Shown one piece after another: positions 1-6,129 of a stretch of 12,333 nt of DNA (the first letter of the stretch is position 1; every line of letters starts with the position of its first letter). Below the pieces are notes generated by a model. That model saw nothing but the letters and a program-made list of their open reading frames with translations, ran no database searches and was not told the origin of the DNA. Position numbers and translations under genes: made by a program. Source of the DNA: Candidatus Saccharibacteria bacterium UBA5152 (GTDB taxonomy: Bacteria; Patescibacteriota; Saccharimonadia; Saccharimonadales; UBA4665); contig DHXQ01000036.1 in the NCBI GenBank assembly GCA_002413755.1, forward strand, positions 13,507 through 25,839, written 5' to 3'.

Positions 1-710
1 GGCGGCCCCGGCGGCTGATTAGGGTTGTTGGGGGCAGTGTTGCCGCTGTTTGGCGGTGGCGGCGGCATACCGAAACCATTCGAACCGGCGCTGGCGGCGG
101 CTGGATCGTCTTCGGCCTCTGCTTCTGAATCTTCTGCCGCATCGACATCGATTTGTTCGGCGACAATCTTAGCGGCACTATCTGGTAGGTCAGTCGGGTC
201 AATCTCCTCATCTGAGGATAAATCATCCATTGTCTTGTAATAATTGAACTTCGCAGCCACTTGCAGTACCTGATCAGTATCCTCGAGTGATAGCTCCCGC
301 AGTTCACCCTCGACATCATCAAGACCCAGCTCAATCATGTCATGGGTGGCTTGCTTCAGTTCAGCTGTCTCTTCAGGGCTAAGCTCTGTCTCAAATTTTG
401 ACTCCAGTTGTTGCCCTATGTCTGGAGCTTCGGCAATAACCGCCGGTGACTTGTCGGCTTTCGATTCAGTCTTGGATGATTCACCAAAGTTTATCTTTTT
501 GAGAAAACCCTCCAGACCACGCGACCGCTGCTCCACATATCCCGGCTTTGCTTGTTGGTCCGGGCTGAAGTTCGCCTCAGTGGCAACGCCTGCAAACCGG
601 GTCGCCGACTTACCAGTTTTTTTGGTTTTTTCTTTGCTCGAACGACTACCGTCGCTGCCCGTATTAATCTCGGACGGCGCGCCGCCTAGCTCATAGGATG
701 AAAATGACAT
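1..710 (-). CDS. Acidic, low-complexity protein of unknown function with Pro/Asn-rich segment (3' end outside window)
   Basis: An uninterrupted minus-strand reading frame runs from an ATG at 710 through the left edge, giving 236 complete codons of a longer protein. The ATG is preceded by AGAGG with a 5-6 base gap, which supports this start. Residues 1-40 are Ser/Gly/Lys-rich. Residues 90-210 are strongly acidic, with many Glu/Asp and predicted helical stretches, for example around residues 112-165. From about residue 214 the chain becomes Pro/Asn/Gly-rich, starting with a run of five prolines, and resembles an extended linker leading to a domain beyond the window. There is no signal peptide, membrane helix or catalytic motif in the visible part. 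I do not recognise the family. A largely disordered N-terminal region of a membrane-anchored or structural protein is one possibility, but that is a guess. Confidence 0.75.
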   Translation of the reverse strand, partial: MSFSSYELGGAPSEINTGSDGSRSSKEKTKKTGKSATRFAGVATEANFSPDQQAKPGYVEQRSRGLEGFLKKINFGESSKTESKADKSPAVIAEAPDIGQQLESKFETELSPEETAELKQATHDMIELGLDDVEGELRELSLEDTDQVLQVAAKFNYYKTMDDLSSDEEIDPTDLPDSAAKIVAEQIDVDAAEDSEAEAEDDPAAASAGSNGFGMPPPPPNSGNTAPNNPNQPPGP

Positions 711-757
711 AGTTACCTCTAGTGTATGCGAAAAAGGTTTGCTTTTACAAATTTAAT

Positions 758-786
758 AATATAAGATAAATTACAATATTTAGCAA
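758..786 (-). promoter_or_regulatory. Sigma70-type promoter for the acidic Pro/Asn-rich protein
   Basis: On the minus strand, TTGCTA (786-781) and TATATT (763-758) are separated by exactly 17 bases. They match the -35 consensus at 4 of 6 positions and the -10 consensus at 5 of 6. The predicted start of transcription near 751 gives a leader of about 40 bases to the ATG at 710. The surrounding stretch is markedly AT-rich compared with the flanking genes. Confidence 0.6.
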
Positions 787-875
787 CCATAACCATAGGA
801 CGCGGCACAATGTACATTTACGGAACCAATCAGTCAGATACAGCCGCTCCAGTGGCGCGCTAATTCTTTCTCGCT

Positions 876-881
876 TATACT
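876..881 (+). promoter_or_regulatory. Probable -10 box for the ABC exporter operon
   Basis: TATACT matches the -10 consensus at 5 of 6 positions. No good -35 box lies 16-18 bases upstream (TGGCGC at 17), so the promoter would be weak or activator-dependent. It implies a leader of about 80 bases before the ATG at 967. Confidence 0.4.
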
Positions 882-912
882 AAACACTAAGCTCTACAAC
901 TAAAATCTACCC

Positions 913-930
913 CACTGCCAGCATGCAGTG
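913..930 (+). repeat. Perfect inverted repeat in the ABC operon leader
   Basis: CACTGC (913-918) and GCAGTG (925-930) are exact reverse complements separated by 6 bases. If transcription starts near 888, this forms a small hairpin in the 5' leader, about 20 bases before the Shine-Dalgarno sequence. It could instead be an operator half-site pair. No T-run follows, so it is not a terminator. Confidence 0.4.
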
Positions 931-951
931 TCGTAGTAACCCTCGTACCGC

Positions 952-957
952 AGGAGG
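952..957 (+). promoter_or_regulatory. Strong Shine-Dalgarno sequence of the first ABC gene
   Basis: AGGAGG is the strongest ribosome-binding site seen in the window. It is 9 bases from the ATG at 967 and 4 bases from an earlier ATG at 962 that opens only a two-codon frame (ATG TTA TGA) overlapping the real start. Confidence 0.7.
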
Positions 958-966
958 CGGTATGTT

Positions 967-2754
967 ATGAATATGATTAAACAACCAGACAAAGCCAAGA
1001 TCACCTTCCAGTATTACTGGACCCATCTCCGAAAATTCCCACGTTACATCGTCGGGCTGCTGATCTTTGTACCTTTCACGGTGCTCATCAACGTCTTCTT
1101 CCCGACGCTGATTCTGGCTAACATACTGAGCCGCTTAAGTCAGCATGATTTCGTCAGCAACGACATCTGGGGCAGTTTTGGCCACGAAATCGTCGCCTAC
1201 GCGGCACTGCTGCTGACCGGTGTGCTGGTTTGGCGCGTCATCGATTACATCGTCTGGCACCTCGAGGCCGGAGTCCAGGAAAGCATTGCCCACCAGATAT
1301 TCGACAACATGCTCGAGAAAAGCGCTAACTTTCACGCCAATAACTTCGGTGGCTCATTAGTATCGAATGCTAATAAAGTCATCGGCGGCTATATTAGGAT
1401 TGCCGATTCGATCATCTTTCAGGCATTGCCACTACTCTCCAGCCTGGTGTTCGCAGCTATTTTTCTAAGCCATCGAGCGCCACTGTTTGTTGTACTATTG
1501 CTGATATTCGCAACTGGTTTCATCGTCTTGGCCTTCACTGTGTCGATTCCGGTTCGCCGCGCCGGCCGCGAGCACTCAGCTGCTGAAAGCCGGCAAACCG
1601 GTTTCCTCGCGGATGCGATTACCAATGTCATGATCATCAAGAGTTTCGCCCGGGGTCATCACGAGCGCCGGCGCTACAAACAGTCGACCGACGAGACACG
1701 GCGGCTACTCTTCGCGGTCTCACATAAGTCACAGCTGCAGATGAGCTCACTGGGACTACTGAGCCGCACTATCTCATCAGTCGCCATCATTGTGGCCGTC
1801 ATTAGTGTCATGAAGTTCCATGCCAACATCGGTACGGTCTTCCTGATATTGGCGTACACCAACGGTATCGTCAACGACCTGTTTAACTTCGGTAACCAGT
1901 CACTGCGTAACTTCAACCGCGCCATCGGTGATGCCAGCGATATGATCGGCCTGCTAGCGCAGCCGCCCGAAGTCACCGACCCGGCAAAGCCTGAAAAGTC
2001 TCGGATCAAAACCGGCGAGATCGAGTTTGCTAACGTCACCTTCCAACATGCTGGCTCAGATGATGCCCTCTTTGATAAGTTGAGTATCCACATCAAACAC
2101 GGCGAGAAAATTGGCCTGGTTGGGCACTCAGGCTCCGGCAAAACGACACTCACCAGACTGCTGCTACGATTTAGTGATATCGACGATGGCCAGATCCTAA
2201 TCGACGGCCAAAATATCGCCAAAATCACTCAGGACGACCTGCACCGCCAGATTGCCTACGTCCCGCAGGAGCCAATGCTGTTCCACCGCAGCATTGCCGA
2301 AAACATTGCCTACGGTTACCCACAGGCCACCCAAGATGACATCAGCCGCATCGCCAAGCAGGCCCACGCCGATGAATTCATCCGCACCCTGCCGCTCGGT
2401 TACCAGACACTGGTCGGCGAACGAGGTGTCAAGCTATCCGGCGGCCAACGCCAACGAGTCGCCATCGCCCGGGCAATGCTCAAGGACGCGCCAATTCTGG
2501 TCCTCGACGAAGCCACCTCCGCCCTGGACAGTGAAAGCGAAGTCCTGATTCAGGATGCCCTCTGGAAGCTGATGGAAGGTCGGACGGCTATCATTATTGC
2601 CCACCGCCTGAGTACCATCCAGCACATGGACCGGATCATCGTGCTTAGTGATGGTAAGATCAGCGAAGAAGGCAATCACAAAGATCTAGTCAAAGCCGGT
2701 GGCACCTACGCCAAGCTGTGGGCACACCAATCCGGCGGTTTCATGGAAGACTAA
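967..2754 (+). CDS. ABC exporter half-transporter, permease-ATPase fusion (subunit 1)
   Basis: This is a type IV (MsbA/multidrug-like) ABC exporter half, 595 aa, the usual length for the family. It should pump a lipid, drug or peptide out across the cytoplasmic membrane using ATP. Six likely membrane helices lie near residues 28-52, 75-97, 147-169, 172-194, 263-284 and 289-309. The C-terminal ATPase has Walker A GHSGSGKT (386-393), Q-loop Gln434, signature LSGGQ (490-494), Walker B ILVLD (510-514) with catalytic Glu515, the SALD D-loop (518-521) and switch His546. The A-loop position that normally stacks on adenine holds His361 instead of Tyr. The start at 967 is set by AGGAGG 9 bases upstream; ATG 973 is an alternative. 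The gene is followed after 26 bases by a paralogue, so the two probably form a heterodimer. The substrate cannot be told from the sequence. Confidence 0.95.
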   Translation: MNMIKQPDKAKITFQYYWTHLRKFPRYIVGLLIFVPFTVLINVFFPTLILANILSRLSQHDFVSNDIWGSFGHEIVAYAALLLTGVLVWRVIDYIVWHLEAGVQESIAHQIFDNMLEKSANFHANNFGGSLVSNANKVIGGYIRIADSIIFQALPLLSSLVFAAIFLSHRAPLFVVLLLIFATGFIVLAFTVSIPVRRAGREHSAAESRQTGFLADAITNVMIIKSFARGHHERRRYKQSTDETRRLLFAVSHKSQLQMSSLGLLSRTISSVAIIVAVISVMKFHANIGTVFLILAYTNGIVNDLFNFGNQSLRNFNRAIGDASDMIGLLAQPPEVTDPAKPEKSRIKTGEIEFANVTFQHAGSDDALFDKLSIHIKHGEKIGLVGHSGSGKTTLTRLLLRFSDIDDGQILIDGQNIAKITQDDLHRQIAYVPQEPMLFHRSIAENIAYGYPQATQDDISRIAKQAHADEFIRTLPLGYQTLVGERGVKLSGGQRQRVAIARAMLKDAPILVLDEATSALDSESEVLIQDALWKLMEGRTAIIIAHRLSTIQHMDRIIVLSDGKISEEGNHKDLVKAGGTYAKLWAHQSGGFMED

Positions 2755-2780
2755 GCAACGTAATATAAGGTATACACACC

Positions 2781-4547
2781 ATGGCAGCACATGACCGATC
2801 AATCGATATCCAGACATTACACCATTTCTTTGCGGTCTGCCGACGCTACCCGCTGGACTTGTGGCTGGCCTGCCTGACGCCGATTTCCGGCCTCGGGCTG
2901 GGCGTGGCCGTCCCATACTACGTCGGTAAGATTCTCGGCTCATTAGCCGTGCCAGGTCGCAATGAGACATCACTGCTCATTGGCCTGGCAGCAGCCTGTT
3001 TGCTAACTGTTGTCGCGAATGGTGTGGCGTACAAATACTACCTATCATTGCAGCCCAAGGTGATGGCAGATCTCCAGCGCGAGGCCTTTGACGCACTGAT
3101 GCAGCGCGGGAGCGGTTACCACAACAATCGGGTATCCGGTAAGCTGGTCTCCGACATTATCGATTACCCAAGCGCCTTCTCTCAATTGTCGACGACGTTT
3201 TTTGTCGACATCGCGCCGTTTGCGTTCGTCATCGTATTTGGCATCACACTGGTGGCAGTCAAATCGCCGTTCCTAGGCCTCATCTTGTTCCTCATGGCAG
3301 TACTGGCAATCGGTTCGAGCGTGCTGTTCCGGCGCCGCATGACGCCTTTTCGGATACGGCGACAGGCACTTAACAAGGATGTCACCAGCCATGTGGCCGA
3401 CGCCATCGTCAATAACCAGACAGTCAAGACATTCGGCTCCGAAGTGGCCGAGCTCAAAGCCCACGGTGCATTGTCGCGCCAGCTAATGGCAGCCCGTTTG
3501 CATGACTGGGGTCAAGTGGCCAAGGATGGTAATTACCGGATAGGTGCTCTTATGCTCTTCGAGATTGTCTTTGTGGCGGTAGTCATTCATGAAGTTCACC
3601 GTAACCCGGCGCTGCTGGCAACCGGTATTTTTGCCTTTTCCTACACCGTGACATTGAGCAACCGCCTATTTCAGATCGCCACGATGATGCGCTCCGTCGA
3701 GGAAGCGCTGCTGCTGGCTATGCCGACGACCGAAATGCTGGCCGAACAACCGGAAATCCTCGACAAACCGGGCGCTCTCAAACTACACGCCAGCCAAGGT
3801 AAAATTGTATTTCGGGCGCTGTCGTTTTCATATCCAGATAACCGGCGCGGTACGACCGTCTTCAAAGATCTTAACCTTGAGATAAGCGCCGGCCAGAAGA
3901 TTGGGCTAGTTGGACCAAGTGGTGGTGGTAAGTCCACCCTCACAAAACTGCTGCTGCGCTTCGAAGACCTGACGGGCGGACAGATCCTGATTGACGGCCA
4001 AAACATCAGCGACGTCACCCAACAAAGTCTGCGCCAGGCAATTTCCTACGTACCACAGGAACCGTTGCTCTTCCACCGCACCGTCCGTGACAACATCGCC
4101 TACGGAAAACCCGACGCCACAAAGGCTGAAATCGTTGATGCCGCGCGCAAAGCCTACGCCGACGACTTTATAACCGCCCTGCCCGATAGTTACGATACGA
4201 TCGTCGGAGAGCGCGGCGTCAAACTATCCGGCGGCCAGCGCCAGCGCGTCGCCATCGCCCGGGCCATTCTGAAGGACGCTCCGATTTTGGTACTCGACGA
4301 AGCCACCAGCGCTCTGGACAGCGAGAGTGAAAAAGTCATCCAGTCTGCCCTAACTGAGCTCATGAAGCATAAGACGACGATTGTCATCGCCCACCGGCTG
4401 AGCACTATTCAGCGGCTCGATAGCATTGTCGTCCTCGATGACGGCAAGATCGTTGAGTCCGGTACGCATACTAGCCTCATCACCCGCAAGGATGGCCTGT
4501 ACGCCAGACTATGGGCACACCAAAGTGGTGGCTTCATCGATGACTAA
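2781..4547 (+). CDS. ABC exporter half-transporter, permease-ATPase fusion (subunit 2)
   Basis: This 588 aa protein has the same six-helix membrane domain plus ATPase layout as the preceding gene. Helices lie near residues 26-48, 64-86, 138-160, 161-183, 252-270 and 278-298. The ATPase shows A-loop Tyr351, Walker A GPSGGGKS (378-385), Q-loop Gln426, LSGGQ (482-486), Walker B ILVLD (502-506) with catalytic Glu507, and His538. Both subunits keep a catalytic Glu and a full signature, so neither ATP site is obviously dead, unlike TM287/288-type heterodimers. The two proteins also share an almost identical C-terminal tail (LWAHQSGGF followed by M/I, E/D, D), evidence of an old tandem duplication. 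A modest TAAGG lies 10 bases before the ATG. The stop codon overlaps the stop of the convergent bL25 gene. The two genes are probably co-transcribed. Confidence 0.95.
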   Translation: MAAHDRSIDIQTLHHFFAVCRRYPLDLWLACLTPISGLGLGVAVPYYVGKILGSLAVPGRNETSLLIGLAAACLLTVVANGVAYKYYLSLQPKVMADLQREAFDALMQRGSGYHNNRVSGKLVSDIIDYPSAFSQLSTTFFVDIAPFAFVIVFGITLVAVKSPFLGLILFLMAVLAIGSSVLFRRRMTPFRIRRQALNKDVTSHVADAIVNNQTVKTFGSEVAELKAHGALSRQLMAARLHDWGQVAKDGNYRIGALMLFEIVFVAVVIHEVHRNPALLATGIFAFSYTVTLSNRLFQIATMMRSVEEALLLAMPTTEMLAEQPEILDKPGALKLHASQGKIVFRALSFSYPDNRRGTTVFKDLNLEISAGQKIGLVGPSGGGKSTLTKLLLRFEDLTGGQILIDGQNISDVTQQSLRQAISYVPQEPLLFHRTVRDNIAYGKPDATKAEIVDAARKAYADDFITALPDSYDTIVGERGVKLSGGQRQRVAIARAILKDAPILVLDEATSALDSESEKVIQSALTELMKHKTTIVIAHRLSTIQRLDSIVVLDDGKIVESGTHTSLITRKDGLYARLWAHQSGGFIDD

Positions 4548-5293
4548 TGTTTCTCGGGACTCTGGCTTTGGCTTTTGTCTTCGAATTCTTTCTTGCCACC
4601 CGGGCGTTGTTCATCACCCTTGGTTGATTCCTCGACGTTCTCTGGAGTCACATCGGAGTCAACAGCTTGCTCGTCACCCGGCTCAGCGTCACCACCGGCA
4701 GCGTCGTTGGCAGCTGCCAGAGCGCTTGGCTCGTAGACAGTGGCGATGGTAGCTTCGTGCTCAGACTTAATCTCGATGTCTTTTGGAATCTCGAGGTCAG
4801 CCACGGTAATGTGGTCGCCGACTTCAACCAGCTTCTCAGCGTCGTAGTACAGGGCATCAGGCATCGTAGAAGCGGTTGCTTCAACAACGACGTGGGTTAG
4901 GTTACTGATGACAATCAGGCTAGCGCGCTCGGCTGGGCTCAATTCGTTGCCTTCGGCGTAATGTGGGTGGACTGGGACTTCTGCCTCAATCTTTTCGTTG
5001 GCCTTGACGGCACCGAAGACGACGTGGGTCACCAGGTGCTTCTTGGGGTCATAATCAATGGTTTTGATCATCGCAGTGTAGTTCTTGCCACCGGCCTTGA
5101 CAGCCACAGGGTGGTGCTTGCCGGCGTGCATGTAGGCCTTATAGACAGCTTGATATTCACCCTGCACCAGAATGGAATCTTTGCCGTGGTCATGGATAAC
5201 GGCTGGGATGATGCCTTCTTTGCGGAGATGTTTAACGGCCTTACCTTCGATGGTGCGCAGATCAAGTGTCAGTTCTATTTTATCTTGTGTCAT
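4544..5293 (-). CDS. rplY: 50S ribosomal protein bL25, long (CTC/TL5) form
   Basis: This protein binds 5S rRNA in the large ribosomal subunit. At 249 aa it is the long CTC/TL5 type rather than the roughly 95 aa E. coli form. Residues 1-92 are the 5S-binding beta-barrel domain, beginning with a strand and then the typical R-T-x-x-G-K-A-V-K-x-L-R-x-E-G-x-I-P-A-V pattern. Residues 100-187 are the TL5 C-terminal beta domain. Residues 188-249 are a low-complexity tail rich in Glu, Asp, Ala and Gly that ends in Gln/Ser repeats, probably disordered. The ATG at 5293 follows a purine-rich GGGAAGGGAAG stretch. The gene is divergent from the DedA gene and converges on the ABC operon, with its TAG overlapping the ABC TAA. 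Length and both domains make the assignment secure; the tail is the variable part. Confidence 0.93.
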   Translation of the reverse strand: MTQDKIELTLDLRTIEGKAVKHLRKEGIIPAVIHDHGKDSILVQGEYQAVYKAYMHAGKHHPVAVKAGGKNYTAMIKTIDYDPKKHLVTHVVFGAVKANEKIEAEVPVHPHYAEGNELSPAERASLIVISNLTHVVVEATASTMPDALYYDAEKLVEVGDHITVADLEIPKDIEIKSEHEATIATVYEPSALAAANDAAGGDAEPGDEQAVDSDVTPENVEESTKGDEQRPGGKKEFEDKSQSQSPEKH

Positions 5294-5372
5294 ATATCGT
5301 CTTCCCTTCCCTCGATGTGTCAGTAGATCGTACGCACGGTTGAGGTCAGTATTACGTTGCTAAAGTAGGTCT

Positions 5373-5401
5373 ATTGTAACAGATTTTTCTGATTTTTGCA
5401 C
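5373..5401 (-). promoter_or_regulatory. Promoter of the bL25 gene (extended -10)
   Basis: On the minus strand, TACAAT (5378-5373) matches the -10 consensus at 5 of 6 positions and is preceded by TG plus one base, an extended -10. A weak -35 (GTGCAA, 5401-5396) lies 17 bases upstream. Transcription would start near 5366, leaving a leader of about 70 bases in which I see no clear autoregulatory fold. Confidence 0.5.
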
Positions 5402-5464
5402 ACATTCGCGAATTGCTCACTTTTAGGTGGACTTAGTAGGCAGAAACCAGTAACCTAAGGACAT

Positions 5465-6112
5465 ATGTTCGATGTTGCGCATCTCGTCCAGACCGGCGGC
5501 CTACTACTGATAACCCTGATCATTTTCGCCGAATCGGGTATGATGGTCGGCTTTTTCTTCCCTGGCGATACACTGCTATTTAGCGCCGGTATCTTCGCGG
5601 CTCAAGGCAACTTACCCCTTGGATTGACACTTGCCGCAATTGCCGGGGCCGCAATTGCCGGTGACAATATCGGCTACCAGATCGGTAAAAGCCTCGGCCC
5701 CCGCCTATTCCGCAAGGAGGACGGCATTATCTTCCGCAAGGAATACATCATGCGAGCTGAGAAGTTTTATGAAAAATACGGTAGCAAGACCATGCTGATC
5801 GCTCATTTCGTTCCGGTCGTCCGGACCTTCGTCCCGGTTACCGCCGGTGCGGCGCACATGCCCCGCGGCAAGTTTGTGCTCTACGATGCCATCGGTGACA
5901 TCGCTTGGGCTGTCAGCGTCACACTACTTGGTTATTTTGTCGGCAGCCGCATTCCGGGCATCGAAACATACATTGAACCGGTCATGTTGCTGGTCATTCT
6001 GGCCGTGCTCGCGCCAACGTTGTACCACGTTTTCAAAGACGACAAAATTCGCGCCAAGCTCAAATCTAAAATCAGCCGCCGCAAAAAAGACCAGGATTCT
6101 CAAGACGTTTGA
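5465..6112 (+). CDS. DedA/VTT-family integral membrane protein
   Basis: DedA-family proteins are inner-membrane proteins linked to undecaprenyl-phosphate or phospholipid flipping, and to envelope integrity and proton-motive-force homeostasis. The 215 aa length is typical. Visible hallmarks are Glu23 in FAESG, the FFPGD motif (31-35) with Asp35, a Gly/Ala-rich re-entrant segment (52-68) ending in GDNIGYQIGK, then HFVPVVRTFVPVTAG (114-128) with Arg120 and the following M-P-R-x-x-F. The membrane helices are near residues 10-30, 36-47, 52-66, 137-161 and 172-191. The C-terminus is a short, highly charged cytoplasmic tail rich in Lys/Arg. TAAGGA lies just 3-4 bases before the ATG. The bL25 gene is transcribed away from it, and its stop is 17 bases from the convergent uvrA stop. 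The exact substrate is not deducible. Confidence 0.92.
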   Translation: MFDVAHLVQTGGLLLITLIIFAESGMMVGFFFPGDTLLFSAGIFAAQGNLPLGLTLAAIAGAAIAGDNIGYQIGKSLGPRLFRKEDGIIFRKEYIMRAEKFYEKYGSKTMLIAHFVPVVRTFVPVTAGAAHMPRGKFVLYDAIGDIAWAVSVTLLGYFVGSRIPGIETYIEPVMLLVILAVLAPTLYHVFKDDKIRAKLKSKISRRKKDQDSQDV

Positions 6113-6129
6113 TTACTCAGCTTGCCCTG

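Noticed and set aside
66..96. tRNA T-loop-like GGTTCGAAT on the minus strand
   Set aside because: It lies inside the acidic/Pro-rich coding frame, with no acceptor, D or anticodon arm around it.
1674..2228. Long minus-strand frame (184 codons) inside the first ABC gene
   Set aside because: Opposite-strand shadow of a conserved ATPase-coding region; composition is typical of antisense translation.
5396..5424. Plus-strand promoter for DedA starting from TTGCAC
   Set aside because: No acceptable -10 box lies at 16-18 bases; the only nearby sequence is T-rich without the TA and final T pattern.
6110..6129. UGA recoding (as in some CPR groups) reading through the DedA stop
   Set aside because: Readthrough would run antisense into uvrA, and no other gene here contains an in-frame TGA, so the standard code fits.
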